Origin: Acidobacteriota bacterium
GTDB lineage: Bacteria > Acidobacteriota > Vicinamibacteria > Vicinamibacterales > 2-12-FULL-66-21
Length of the DNA stretch: 64,000 nucleotides
Reading direction: 5' to 3'
Assembly: GCA_003222675.1 (NCBI GenBank)
Contig: QHWT01000045.1
Span: forward strand, 62,001 to 126,000
Made by a program: the position numbers and the translations under genes. The notes under the pieces are model-generated. The model had not been told where the DNA came from. It worked only from the letters and a program-made list of their open reading frames with translations, and did not search any database. Positions 50,031-60,004 of the stretch are shown here, in pieces (positions within the stretch are counted from its first letter, which is position 1; each line of letters begins with the position of its first letter).

Positions 50031-53000
50031 CTAGAAGCTCAAACGCAGACCGAAGCGGAACTGCCGGGACCGACCCATGGCATTGTCGCCCTCGGTATTG
50101 AGGATCTGCCCGAAGGTCGAGCTGTTTACGTTTCCGTCCGGGTTCCCGAAATGCGGCGTGTTGGTAATGTTGAACGCCTCCGCTCTGAATTGCAGATCGA
50201 GCGTGTGGCTCAATTTGAACGTTCGGAAGAGGCTCGCGTCCATGTTCACCACGCGCGGTCCGCGCATGGAGTTCCGGCCGACGTTGCCAAACCGGACCTC
50301 CGTGACTCGCGCGAACGCACTCGTGTCGAAGTACGGACCATCGTCACCGACATTGCCAAATATCTGGACCTTGTCCTTGACCTGATCCGGCGTCTGAAAG
50401 TTGCCAGGCATGTTCAACGACGAGTCGGAGGCCTCGAGGGTGAACGGCCTGCCCGAGAAAGCGCTGAAGACGCCATTCACCTGCCAGCCGCCGAGGATCG
50501 TGTTGCCGAGACCCGTCGTCGCCCACTTCTTTTCGCTGCCGAACGGAAGCTCGTACACGAAGGCAAGCTCGAAATTGTGCGGGATATCGTGGTCCGCCAA
50601 CGCGCGATTGCGAGAGAACACACTCGGCGCGTTCCACAAGAAGCCTGTCCAGTCTGCATACGCCGCCTGGTCGATGGCCTTCGACCAGGTGTAGGCACCC
50701 TTGACGAGCAGGCCATCGCTGAAGCGCCGGTTGATGCTCGCTTGCAGCGAGTGGTAATTGCTGTGCGTGCGGCCATCCCACTCTCTCGTCGTGGTCGTGC
50801 GCTCGAACTGAGCGAAGAGCGGCCGTCCTTCGTCCCCCGAGCCGGGAATTTGCGAAGCGTTGACATCGAGGAATGCGAAGCCTCGCACGGAAGCCGTCCC
50901 GATGTATCCAATCGAAGCCACCAGTTGTGCCGGCAGCTTGCGCTCGACGATCAGGTTCCATGACTGGATATAACCACGGTGCAACAACTGATTGGCGCGG
51001 GGATAGCCGGTTTCGGCCACTGCCGGCAATGGCACCCTCCCCGTGTTGATGTCGGGGCAGCAGATCGATGGAATGCCGACGTCGGGACCCAGTGGCGCGT
51101 TCGGAACACCTGCCGCCACATATGCGCGATCCGTCGTCACGGGTTGGAATCCGTTGATGCCCGAGAACACGGCAACGAGCGTCAGCGGATACCAGCCGCG
51201 CAGCGCCTGCGCGCCCCACGGGTGCGAATGATACGTGATGCCGTAGCCCGTCCGGATCACGGTGGCATCATCGAGTTGATAGGCGAAACCGACGCGGGGT
51301 GCAAAGAGCTTCTTGCTATAGCCGACACCGTTGTCGCGAGGAATACCGCCCTTTCCGCCGATCAAGGCCTCGTTCGTGTTCGGGTCGTACGACTCGATTC
51401 CCATCCCCAGCGAGCGCCGCCGGTTCGGATAAAGCTCCCAGCGCAATCCAAGATCGATGGTCAGCTTCCCGGTCGTCCGCCAGCGGTCGCGCATGTAGAG
51501 CGCGTACTGCTCTTCCATGCTGTTCATTTTCAGGAACTGGCTGCTCTTGCCCGACGCCGTCGGTGTCCCTAGCAGGAATCCCGCGAGGCCGTTCCAGTCA
51601 TTCTCGAACGATGGCGTGTCTCCCTGGAACCCGACGGAAGCTTCGAGCTCTTCGGGATTCAGGGCTGTGCCGCCTGGATCGAAATGGAACGCACCACGCG
51701 GTCCCTCGCCAAGTTCCGGCTGCCAGTGGTTCATCAGGTGATGCACGAAATCGAAACCAAAGCGGAGGTCGTGCAGGCCCTTCATCCAGCTTGCATTGGT
51801 ATTGAAGGTGTACGACTGGTCGTTGCGAAAGAGCGGATTCCAGGACTCTGAATTGCCGAGATCGGAATAGCCGGAGATGAACATCGCCGGCATGCCGCTT
51901 TCGCGCGGGTCCGGACCGTTCGTGCCCGGAATACCGAGGACGTCCAACCCGAAGTTCGTGCCGAGATCGGGAGGTTTCACGTTCTGTCCGAACCTTGTCC
52001 AGCCGAACGTGCCATCGATCAAGAACGTCGGGGAGACAGTGTAGGTCTGTCCGATACCCGCAATCTGCACGAGCGTGTGGCCCGTGCCGAGGCCGCCGCC
52101 GCACAGGCATTCACCACCAGCTGCGCCGAGGGCGAAATCGCCACTGACCAGTGCATCCATCACGCTGTACTTGAACCAGAGCTGGTGGCGCTCGCTGCGG
52201 TTCCAATTGATCTTGGCGTCGATGTTGTTGCGGTTCAGGGGCTGAGTGGCCTGGTTGAAGTAGTTGTCCGAGTCACCAGACCGATTCGGGAGAGGCACCA
52301 GCGCCAGCATCTTCAGCATGGGACCGTTCAGGCGGGCCTGAGGGATGAGATTAATTTGTCCGCCGCTGGAGAACACCGAGCGCCCTGTGCCATCGGGATT
52401 GCCCGAGAACGGATCGAAAATCATCCCCTCCCTGAGCGGTGTCGTGCCGCCCTCTGTTGTCGAAATGAGAATCGGGGTGCCGGCCGCACTCAGAATCGGT
52501 GCACCTAGCCTCCGGCTGAAATTTCCGCCACGGAAATCAGCCGTCGGCACAGAGAAGCGAGCGGAAAAGCCAGTCCGTTCAAAGGTGCCTTCCCAGTTCA
52601 CGAAGTAGAACAGTTTGTTCTTCTTGATTGGACCGCCGACGCTGCCTCCGCTGATGCTTCGCCGGCCTGACGGTTTCTCGGTCGCGCCGGCGCGGTTCTC
52701 ATCCCAGGTGAACGTGCGCAACGCGCTGCTGTCGTACATCGTGAACGCCGAGCCCTTGATATTGTTCGTCCCGGACTTCGTGATCACGGTGACGGCAGCG
52801 CCGCCGGTCATGCCCTGCTCGGCATCGAAATCGTTTGTGGAGATGTTCACTTCCTGGATGCTCTCCACCGGCGGGACGTATACCGCGTGATGAGGCATGG
52901 TCACCAGGATGTCGGCCGAACCGTCCACGCGCGTGTTGTTCGCGCCGCGCTCCTGACCGTTGACGTTGGTCGTCAGCGCGCGTCCCGGCGTGTCAGTGAC

Positions 53001-53546
53001 CGCGTTCTGAAACTGGGCGGGTGTTGCGCCCGGGACGAGATTGATGAGCTGCTGGAAGTTGCGATAGTTGGAGAGCGGGAGGTTTTCCATCGACTTGGTA
53101 TCGAGGCTTACATTGACATCCGTCTTGGTTGTCTGGAGGACCGCGGTGCTCGCCTCCACCGTGACCTGCTCGTTGAGCGCGCCCACCTGGATAACGGCAT
53201 CCACCGTCGTAGCGACATTAATGCGAACGATGACGCCTTTTTGAGTGTACGGTCTGAACCCGCTCGCATTAACGGACAGATCGTAAGTACCCTCAAGCAG
53301 GTTCGGAATGGAATAGTGGCCGGAATCGTCTGTCGTAACCTGGCGGGACAAACCCGTGGACGTGTTGGTCACGCTCACCGTTGCCCTGGGGACAATCGCG
53401 CCTGTCTCGTCCGCCAAGGTTCCGGCAATCGAACCGTAGAGCACCTGCGCAGAAGCAGTACGTGCGGCATAGCCCATCACAATGAGTCCGATGGCCATAC
53501 AGGACAGGATGACCATCGCCCGAGGACTCTTGTTCGCTGATCTCAC
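50031..53546 (-). CDS. Oar-like TonB-dependent receptor (carboxypeptidase-regulatory domain)
   Basis: A 1171-residue outer-membrane receptor. The start is GTG 53546, set behind AAGGGGG. A signal peptide (VILSCMAIGLIVMGYAARTA, then SAQ) is followed by a carboxypeptidase-regulatory-like beta sandwich (GSIAGTLADETGAIVPRATV, YSIPNLLEGTYDLSVNASGF). A plug-like domain comes next (DVNVSLDTKSMENLPLSNYR, NTRVDGSADILVTMPHHAVY, PVESIQEVNISTNDFDAEQG, GGAAVTVITKSGTN), then a long beta-barrel ending RQFRFGLRLSF with terminal Phe. The size and order are those of acidobacterial Oar proteins, thought to bind oligosaccharide or peptide ligands with TonB energy. A closely similar paralogue lies immediately upstream (53753-57184). 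A terminator follows. No partner lipoprotein is adjacent. Confidence 0.93.
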   Translation of the reverse strand: MRSANKSPRAMVILSCMAIGLIVMGYAARTASAQVLYGSIAGTLADETGAIVPRATVSVTNTSTGLSRQVTTDDSGHYSIPNLLEGTYDLSVNASGFRPYTQKGVIVRINVATTVDAVIQVGALNEQVTVEASTAVLQTTKTDVNVSLDTKSMENLPLSNYRNFQQLINLVPGATPAQFQNAVTDTPGRALTTNVNGQERGANNTRVDGSADILVTMPHHAVYVPPVESIQEVNISTNDFDAEQGMTGGAAVTVITKSGTNNIKGSAFTMYDSSALRTFTWDENRAGATEKPSGRRSISGGSVGGPIKKNKLFYFVNWEGTFERTGFSARFSVPTADFRGGNFSRRLGAPILSAAGTPILISTTEGGTTPLREGMIFDPFSGNPDGTGRSVFSSGGQINLIPQARLNGPMLKMLALVPLPNRSGDSDNYFNQATQPLNRNNIDAKINWNRSERHQLWFKYSVMDALVSGDFALGAAGGECLCGGGLGTGHTLVQIAGIGQTYTVSPTFLIDGTFGWTRFGQNVKPPDLGTNFGLDVLGIPGTNGPDPRESGMPAMFISGYSDLGNSESWNPLFRNDQSYTFNTNASWMKGLHDLRFGFDFVHHLMNHWQPELGEGPRGAFHFDPGGTALNPEELEASVGFQGDTPSFENDWNGLAGFLLGTPTASGKSSQFLKMNSMEEQYALYMRDRWRTTGKLTIDLGLRWELYPNRRRSLGMGIESYDPNTNEALIGGKGGIPRDNGVGYSKKLFAPRVGFAYQLDDATVIRTGYGITYHSHPWGAQALRGWYPLTLVAVFSGINGFQPVTTDRAYVAAGVPNAPLGPDVGIPSICCPDINTGRVPLPAVAETGYPRANQLLHRGYIQSWNLIVERKLPAQLVASIGYIGTASVRGFAFLDVNASQIPGSGDEGRPLFAQFERTTTTREWDGRTHSNYHSLQASINRRFSDGLLVKGAYTWSKAIDQAAYADWTGFLWNAPSVFSRNRALADHDIPHNFELAFVYELPFGSEKKWATTGLGNTILGGWQVNGVFSAFSGRPFTLEASDSSLNMPGNFQTPDQVKDKVQIFGNVGDDGPYFDTSAFARVTEVRFGNVGRNSMRGPRVVNMDASLFRTFKLSHTLDLQFRAEAFNITNTPHFGNPDGNVNSSTFGQILNTEGDNAMGRSRQFRFGLRLSF

Positions 53547-53699
53547 TGTGCACCCCCTTTCGGCGGCGACCCGAGTCAACAGCGCGTCTCTCCCGGGTCA
53601 CAGCAGTTCAAATTTCGAATCGCAGCGGTTCAGAGCAGCGCCATTTCACCTCGCGCAATTGCGCCGTGTCCCCCAGGTGCGGCGGTCGTGGGAAGGGCA

Positions 53700-53723
53700 G
53701 GCGCAGACATTCCTGTCTGCGCC
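53700..53723 (-). terminator. hairpin after the second Oar-like gene
   Basis: A perfect 10-bp stem (GGCGCAGACA 53700-53709, TGTCTGCGCC 53714-53723) with a four-base loop. It resembles the GGGCGCAG stem after the first receptor gene but lacks a T-run, so it may be a weakened or rho-assisted terminator. It lies 30 bases after the stop at 53753. Confidence 0.55.
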
Positions 53724-53752
53724 TCGATGAGAGACAAAGAACCAGACTAAGA

Positions 53753-56700
53753 CTAGAAGCTCAGACGCAAACCGAAGCGGAACTCGCGGGATCGACCCAG
53801 TGCATACGCGGTCTGCGTGGAGAGGATCTTCCCGAAGTTCGAGCTGTTGACGTTTCCATTCGGATTGGAGAAATGCGGAGTGTTGCTCACATTGAACGCC
53901 TCCGCCCGGAATTGTAGCTGGAACTGCTGCGTGAGCTTGAACGTGCGGAACAGGCTTGCGTCCATGTTCATCACACCCGGTCCGCGCATGGTGTTCCGGC
54001 CCACGTTGCCGAACCGGACCTCTGTGACGCGCGCAAACGCGCTCGTGTCGAAGTACGTACCGTCGCCACCGACATTTCCCAGTATTGCGACATTGTCTTT
54101 GACCTGGTCCGGGGTCTGCGCGTTGCCTGGCATGTTCAGTGACGAGCCGGAGGCCGTCAGATTGAACGGCCGGCCCGAGTAGGCGCTGAACACGCCGTTC
54201 AGCTGCCAGCCTCCCAGGATCGTGTTGCTGAGACCCGCCGTCGCCCACTTTTTCTCGCTGCCGAACGGGAGCTCGTACACGAAGGCCAGTTGGACATTGT
54301 GGGGAACATCATGGTCCGCCAGTGCGCGATTGCGATAGAAAACACTCTGTGCGTTATAGCGGAACTCTGTCCAGTCAGAGTACGGCGCCTCGTCGATGGC
54401 CTTCGACCAGGTGTACGCCCCCTTGAGGAGCAGGCCGTCTTTGAAGCGCCGATTGAGTGTGGCCTGGAACGCATGGTAGATGCTGTGCGTGCGGCCGTCC
54501 CACTCCCTTGTCGTCGTGGTGCGCCCGAACTTGGCGAACAGCGGGCGCCCCTCGTTGCCGGATCCGGGGATCTGCGAGGCGTTGATGTCGAGGAACGCAA
54601 AGCCCCTGACCGACGCCGACCCGACGTACCCAATGGAGGCGACCAATGCAGCCGGCAGCTTGCGCTCGACGATCAGATTCCACGACTGAATGTAGCCGCG
54701 GTGCAGCTCCTGATTGGCGACGGGATAGCCGGTTTCGGCCACTGCGGGCAACGGGACCCTGCCCGTGCTGATGTCGGGGCAGCAGATCGAGGGGATACCA
54801 ACATTGGGACCGAGCGGCGCGTTCGGGACGCCTGCCGCCACGTAAGCGGGGTCCGTGGTCACGGGCTGGAAGCCGTTGACGCCGGAGAACACCGCCACGA
54901 GCGTCAGGGGATACCAACCACGCAACGCTTGCGCGCCCCACGGATGCGAATGGTAGGTGATGCCGTAGCCCGTCCGGATCACTGTGGAATCCGTCACTTG
55001 ATACGCGACACCGAGGCGCGGAGCAAACAGCTTCTTGCTGTAGCCCACGCCGTTATCCTGCGGGATGCCACCCTTGCCGCCAATCAACGCCTCGTTGGTG
55101 GTGGGGTCATACGATTCGATCCCCATGCCGCCCGACCGCCACCGGTTCGGGTAAAGCTCCCATCGCAATCCCAGGTCGAGGGTCACCGACACATCCGGCG
55201 TGCCGAGCAGGAACCCCGCGACGGAGTTCCAGTCGTTCTCAAACGATGGCGTGTCTCCCTGGAATCCCACGGTGGCGTCGAGCGCGTCGGGGTTCAAGGC
55301 CGTCACGCCCGGATCGAAATAGAACGCCCCCCGCGGCCCTTCGCCCAGCTCCGGCTGCCAGTGGTTCATCAAGTGATGCACGAAATCGAAACCGAAGCGG
55401 ACGTCGTGCAGCCCCTTCATCCAGCTTGCATTGGTGTTGAACGTGTAGGACTGGTCGTTGCGGAACAATGGATTCCAGCCTTCCGGATTGCCCAGCGCGG
55501 AATACCCGGCCATGTACAGAGGCGGCATGCCGCTTTCGCGCGGGTCGGGGCCGTTGGTGCCCGGAATGCCCAGGACGTCCAGTCCGAAGTTGGTGCCGAG
55601 ATCCGGCGGTTCGACGTCCTGGCCGAACCTGGTCCAGCCGAACGTGCCATCAATCAAGAACGTGGGCGAGACGGTATACGTTTGCCCGATTCCAGCGATC
55701 TGCACGAGCGTGGATCCGTCACCGAGCCCGCCACCAGCGCACAAGCAGTTGCCGCCTGCCTGGCCAAGGCTGAAATCACCGTGAACGAGCGCGTCCATCG
55801 CGCTGTACTTGAACCAGAGCTGATGCCTCTCGTTCCGGTTCCAGTTGACCTTGGCGTCGATGTTGTTGCGGTTCAGGCGCTGAATACCGGTGTTGAAGTA
55901 ATTTGAGGTGTCACCCGGCAGGTTCGGGAGAGGAACGAGGGCCAGCATTTTCAGCATGGGTGCGTTCATGCGGGCCTGAGGGATGACGTTGACCTGCCCG
56001 CCGCTGGAAAAAACCGATCGACCTGTGCCATCCAGATTGCCGGTGAACGGATCGAAGATCATCCCTTGCCTCAGCGCGGTCGTGCCCCCTTCGGTCGTCG
56101 GAATCAGAATGGGGGTTCCGGCCGCGCTCAAAATAGGGGCGCCGAGCATGCGGCTGAAATTGCCGCTCCGGAAATCGGCGGTCGGGACGGACGCGCGGAG
56201 GGAGTTGCCGACGCGTTCGAAGGTGCCTTCCCAGTTCCCGAAGAAGAACAGTTTGTTCTTCTTGATCGGTCCGCCGAGGCTGCCTCCGTCGATGTTCCGC
56301 TTGCCCTTTGGTTTATTCGTGACGCCGGCGCGATTCTCATCCCACGTGAACGTGCGCAAGGCGCTACTGTCGTACATCGCGAACGCAGTTCCACGGAGAA
56401 GGTTCGTCCCGGACTTCGTGATCACGGTGACGGCAGCGCCCCCCGTCATCCCTTGTTCGGCATCGAAGTTGTTGGTGGAGATGTTCACTTCCTGGATGCT
56501 CTCCACCGGCGGGACGTACACCGCATGATGGGGCATCGTGACCAGGATGTCCGCCGATCCGTCCACGCGCGTATTGTTCGCGCCGCGCTCCTGACCGTTG
56601 ACGTTGGTCGACAGCGCGCGCCCCGGCGTATCGGTGACGGCGTTCTGAAACCGCGCGGGCGTGGCCCCGGGGACGAGATTGATCAGCGATTGGAAGTTGC

Positions 56701-57184
56701 GATAGCCGGAGAGCGGCAGGTTCTCCATCGACTCCGTATCGAGGCTGACGCTGACATCCGTCTTCGTCGTCTGGAGGACCGCCGTACTGGCCTCCACCGT
56801 GACCTGCTCGTTGAGCGCACCCACCTGGACAACGGCGTCGACGCGTGTGGCGACATTAATGCGAACGCTGACGCCTTTCTGAGTGTAAGGTCTGAACCCG
56901 CTTGCATTAACGGAGAGATCGTAAGTACCTTCAAGCAGGTTGGGAATCGAGTAGTAGCCGGATTCGTCGGTCGTGGCCTGGCGGGACAAACCCGTCGACG
57001 TGTTCATCGCGGTCACCGTTGCCCTGGGGATGATCGCGCCTGTCTCGTCCGTCAAGGTTCCGGCAATCGAACCGTAAAGGACCTGCGCTGAAGCAGTACG
57101 TGGGGCATAGCCCATGACGATGAGTCCGATGGCCAGACAGAACAGAATGGCCATCGCCCGAGGAGCCCTGTTCGCTGATCTCAC
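53753..57184 (-). CDS. Oar-like TonB-dependent receptor, tandem paralogue with internal deletion
   Basis: A 1143-residue paralogue of the receptor at 50031-53546, similar along its whole length and sharing even the GTG start behind a GGGGG tract (57184). Domains run in the same order: signal peptide, regulatory sandwich (GSIAGTLTDETGAIIPRATV), plug-like domain (NTRVDGSADILVTMPHHAVY, GGAAVTVITKSGTN), then barrel ending REFRFGLRLSF. One clear difference: the 35 or so residues of the neighbour between LLGTP and DLGLRWELYPN (SSQFLKMNSMEEQYALYMRD and flanks) are replaced by DVSVTL, a net loss of about 30 residues in frame that should remove one or two barrel strands. Whether the protein still folds is unclear. 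It lies 206 bases upstream of its sister; each probably has its own terminator. Confidence 0.92.
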   Translation of the reverse strand: MRSANRAPRAMAILFCLAIGLIVMGYAPRTASAQVLYGSIAGTLTDETGAIIPRATVTAMNTSTGLSRQATTDESGYYSIPNLLEGTYDLSVNASGFRPYTQKGVSVRINVATRVDAVVQVGALNEQVTVEASTAVLQTTKTDVSVSLDTESMENLPLSGYRNFQSLINLVPGATPARFQNAVTDTPGRALSTNVNGQERGANNTRVDGSADILVTMPHHAVYVPPVESIQEVNISTNNFDAEQGMTGGAAVTVITKSGTNLLRGTAFAMYDSSALRTFTWDENRAGVTNKPKGKRNIDGGSLGGPIKKNKLFFFGNWEGTFERVGNSLRASVPTADFRSGNFSRMLGAPILSAAGTPILIPTTEGGTTALRQGMIFDPFTGNLDGTGRSVFSSGGQVNVIPQARMNAPMLKMLALVPLPNLPGDTSNYFNTGIQRLNRNNIDAKVNWNRNERHQLWFKYSAMDALVHGDFSLGQAGGNCLCAGGGLGDGSTLVQIAGIGQTYTVSPTFLIDGTFGWTRFGQDVEPPDLGTNFGLDVLGIPGTNGPDPRESGMPPLYMAGYSALGNPEGWNPLFRNDQSYTFNTNASWMKGLHDVRFGFDFVHHLMNHWQPELGEGPRGAFYFDPGVTALNPDALDATVGFQGDTPSFENDWNSVAGFLLGTPDVSVTLDLGLRWELYPNRWRSGGMGIESYDPTTNEALIGGKGGIPQDNGVGYSKKLFAPRLGVAYQVTDSTVIRTGYGITYHSHPWGAQALRGWYPLTLVAVFSGVNGFQPVTTDPAYVAAGVPNAPLGPNVGIPSICCPDISTGRVPLPAVAETGYPVANQELHRGYIQSWNLIVERKLPAALVASIGYVGSASVRGFAFLDINASQIPGSGNEGRPLFAKFGRTTTTREWDGRTHSIYHAFQATLNRRFKDGLLLKGAYTWSKAIDEAPYSDWTEFRYNAQSVFYRNRALADHDVPHNVQLAFVYELPFGSEKKWATAGLSNTILGGWQLNGVFSAYSGRPFNLTASGSSLNMPGNAQTPDQVKDNVAILGNVGGDGTYFDTSAFARVTEVRFGNVGRNTMRGPGVMNMDASLFRTFKLTQQFQLQFRAEAFNVSNTPHFSNPNGNVNSSNFGKILSTQTAYALGRSREFRFGLRLSF

Positions 57185-57517
57185 TGTGCACCCCCGTTCG
57201 GCGGTGACCCGGGTCAACAGCGCGATCTTTTCCGGGTCACGTCAATCAACCTCGCTGAAATTAAACAATTCAGAGTCGTGCCATTCGCCTCTCGCCGTCA
57301 GCAAGGACGTTTGTTCGGCGCAGGATGTTGAACGTCGGCGGCGGGGACAGAAGTCGAACGTGAACCCACGCGCAGCGGACACACCTTGCGCGGTTCGCCG
57401 TATCCTCCCGAACCGGCGGAATCAGGCGCATGCTCCTCTCCCTATTGGCATTTGTCAAGTGGATACCCGTGAACGCTCGTTAGAAATGTCCCCACTCACA
57501 AATCGAATTGCTGCCTG
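57185..57517. other. divergent promoter region, no gene
   Basis: Separates the leftward receptor gene from the rightward aspartate kinase gene. No coding frame is supported. The first part (GACCCGGGTCAAC and flanks) is similar to the leader of the sister receptor at 53547-53600, so the duplication includes the 5' leader. Confidence 0.45.
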
Positions 57518-59992
57518 ATGGATCAATGGCGCGTACACAAATTCGGCGGCTCCAGCGTGGCCGATGCGGCATGCATGCAGCGCGTCGCAGGAATCCTCGA
57601 AGACGAGACGTCCTCTCGTCTCGCCGTCGTCCTGTCCGCGTGTCGCGGAGTCACCGATGCGCTGCTCGGACTAGTGGCGGCGTCAGAGCGGCAGGACGCC
57701 CGCGTCGACGGCGAGCTCGACAAGATCCGGGAGCGGCACGTCACGATCGCCCGGGCGCTGCTCGAATCATCGGACGCGAGCGGTTATATCGAGCAGCTCG
57801 ATGCGGATTGCCGCGACATACGCGGCGTTCTGCACGCGGTTCACCTGACGCGCTCGGCTTCAGCCGCCATTCGCGATGTGGTCGCGGGGTTCGGCGAGAT
57901 CTGGTCGACGCGCCTCTTCGCGCGGTACTTCTCGGCCGTCACGCGGCGTCCCGGCGCTGTGCACTGGATCGATGCGCGCGAGGTGGTCGAGGTTGAATGG
58001 CGCGCGCTCGGGCCGGCCGTCCGATGGCCGGAGTCGCGCGCACATGCCGAACGCGTGACGCCGAAAGATCCGGCGGCTACCTTGATCATCACCGGGTTTA
58101 TCGCGCGCGACGTGCGCGGACTGCAGACGACGCTCGGGCGCAACGGCAGCGACTTCTCCGCCTCGATCTTTGGCGATCTGCTCGACGCCGACGAGATTCA
58201 CATCTGGACGGACGTGGACGGTGTGCTGAGCGCGGATCCGCGCCGCGTGCCGGATGCGACGGTCATCGACTCGCTGTCGTACCAGGAAGCGATGGAGCTT
58301 GCCTACTTCGGTGCGAAGGTGATCCACCCGCAGACGATGGCGCCCGCTGTGTTGAAGGGCATCCCCATCCGCATCCGGAATACGTTCGCGCCCGAGAGGC
58401 CTGGGACGCTCATTTGTGCCAGGCCGGTGTCGTCGCACGCGGTAAAGGGAATAACCAGCATCGATCAAACCGCGCTCGTCAACGTCGAAGGCGCCGGGAT
58501 GATCGGTGTGCCCGGCACGGCGCAGCGCGTATTCGGCGCGTTGCGCGAGCACGGCATCTCCGTGATCCTGATCTCGCAAGGCGGCTCCGAGCATTCGATC
58601 TGTTTCGCCGTGCCGCAGGCCGAGGCGGAGCGCACCGAGCAGATCGTCCGCGCGACGTTCGAAGGGGAGCTCAGGCTCGGTCAGATCCAGAACGTGGACG
58701 TCGTTCGCGACTGCAGCATCCTGTCCGTCGTCGGTGACGCGATGGCGGGCACGCCGGGCGTGGCCGCGAAAGTGTTCGGCGCGCTCGGCGGCGCCGGCGT
58801 CAACGTCCGCGCGATCGCCCAGGGGTCGTCGGAGCGCAACATCTCGTTGGTCATCGACGAGCGCCAGGCCACGCGGGCGCTCGGATCCGTGCACGCCAGC
58901 TTCTATCTGTCGCCTCATACGATTTCAATCGGCCTGATCGGCCCGGGCGCCGTCGGCAGCGCACTGCTGGAGCAGCTCGCCTCGCAGACCGCGCGCTTGA
59001 TTCGCGATTTGCGGCTCGACCTCCGGCTGCGCGGCATCGCGACGTCGCGGCAGATGCTCCTCGGCGATCCGCGTCTCCAATTGACCGACTGGCGCACGCT
59101 GCTGGCTGCCGCGCCTGCGACCGATCTGCGCCGTTTCGAAGAGCACGTCCACGCACAGCATCTGCCGCACACCGTCCTCATCGACTGTTCGGCAAGCGCC
59201 GAGGTTGCCGACCATTACCCGCGGTGGCTTGCCGCGGGTATTCACGTGGTCACGCCGAACAAGAAGGCGAACAGCGGCGACTGGGGGCTCTACACCCGCG
59301 TACAGGAATCGCGTCGTGTCGGCGGGGCACATTATCTGTATGAAGCGACCGTTGGCGCCGGGCTGCCGATCATCCAGACCCTGCGCGACCTGCGTGAGAC
59401 CGGTGACGAGATCCGCCGCATTGAGGGCATCCTTTCCGGCACCCTCTCGTACTTGTTCAACGTGTGGGATGGCCGCCAGCCGTTCTCGGCGATTGTGCGG
59501 GAGGCGAAGGCCAGCGGCTACACGGAGCCGGATCCGCGTGAGGATTTATCCGGCATGGACGTCGCGCGAAAACTGATTATCCTCGGGCGCGAAATGGGTC
59601 TGCGCCTCGAGCTGACCGATGTGGAGCTCGAGAGCCTGATCCCGCCGTCACTGGCGTCGTGCCGCCCTTCCGAATTCCTCGATCGCCTTCCGGAACTCGA
59701 CGCCACCATGCTGAAACGTTACGAAGCCGCGCGCGCCGAAGGACGGGTTCTCAGGTACATCGGCGTGCTCGACGCGGCAAGCGCGCGCGCGACGGTCGGG
59801 CTCGTCGCGCTCGAACGGTCCCACCCGTTCTCGAACATTAATCGTACTGACAATGTCGTACGATTCATCACGAGTCGGTACGATCAGAATCCGCTCGTTG
59901 TGCAGGGGCCGGGCGCGGGTCCGGCCGTGACCGCGGCGGGCGTCTTTGCCGATCTGCTGCGCGTCTGCGCCTACCTGGGCGCGAAGCTGTGA
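57518..59992 (+). CDS. thrA: bifunctional aspartate kinase / homoserine dehydrogenase
   Basis: An 824-residue fusion catalysing the first and third steps of the aspartate pathway to threonine and methionine. The kinase half starts WRVHKFGGSSVADAACMQRV, then AVVLSACRGVTDALL, FIARDVRGLQTTLGRNGSDF, DADEIHIWTDVDGVLSADPR and MELAYFGAKVIHPQTMAPA. Two ACT-type repeats (about 315-460; INQ-like STSIDQTALVNVEGAGM region and SILSVVGDAMAGTPGVAAKV) are the allosteric part. The dehydrogenase has SIGLIGPGAVGSALLEQLAS (NAD(P) site), VVTPNKKANSGDW, YLYEATVGAGLPIIQTLRDL, RIEGILSGTLSYLFNVWDG and DLSGMDVARKLIILGREMGL. Length and order match E. coli ThrA (about 820). The start ATG 57518 has no strong ribosome site. 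It is the only core biosynthetic gene in the window. Confidence 0.95.
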   Translation: MDQWRVHKFGGSSVADAACMQRVAGILEDETSSRLAVVLSACRGVTDALLGLVAASERQDARVDGELDKIRERHVTIARALLESSDASGYIEQLDADCRDIRGVLHAVHLTRSASAAIRDVVAGFGEIWSTRLFARYFSAVTRRPGAVHWIDAREVVEVEWRALGPAVRWPESRAHAERVTPKDPAATLIITGFIARDVRGLQTTLGRNGSDFSASIFGDLLDADEIHIWTDVDGVLSADPRRVPDATVIDSLSYQEAMELAYFGAKVIHPQTMAPAVLKGIPIRIRNTFAPERPGTLICARPVSSHAVKGITSIDQTALVNVEGAGMIGVPGTAQRVFGALREHGISVILISQGGSEHSICFAVPQAEAERTEQIVRATFEGELRLGQIQNVDVVRDCSILSVVGDAMAGTPGVAAKVFGALGGAGVNVRAIAQGSSERNISLVIDERQATRALGSVHASFYLSPHTISIGLIGPGAVGSALLEQLASQTARLIRDLRLDLRLRGIATSRQMLLGDPRLQLTDWRTLLAAAPATDLRRFEEHVHAQHLPHTVLIDCSASAEVADHYPRWLAAGIHVVTPNKKANSGDWGLYTRVQESRRVGGAHYLYEATVGAGLPIIQTLRDLRETGDEIRRIEGILSGTLSYLFNVWDGRQPFSAIVREAKASGYTEPDPREDLSGMDVARKLIILGREMGLRLELTDVELESLIPPSLASCRPSEFLDRLPELDATMLKRYEAARAEGRVLRYIGVLDAASARATVGLVALERSHPFSNINRTDNVVRFITSRYDQNPLVVQGPGAGPAVTAAGVFADLLRVCAYLGAKL

Positions 59993-60004
59993 GAGCCCGC
60001 GACG

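Noticed and set aside
54290-55906. 538-codon rightward frame
   Set aside because: Lies entirely antisense to the second Oar-like receptor; composition is that of a mirror frame in high-GC DNA.
57860-58918. 352-codon leftward frame
   Set aside because: Antisense to the aspartate kinase; no motif and biased composition.
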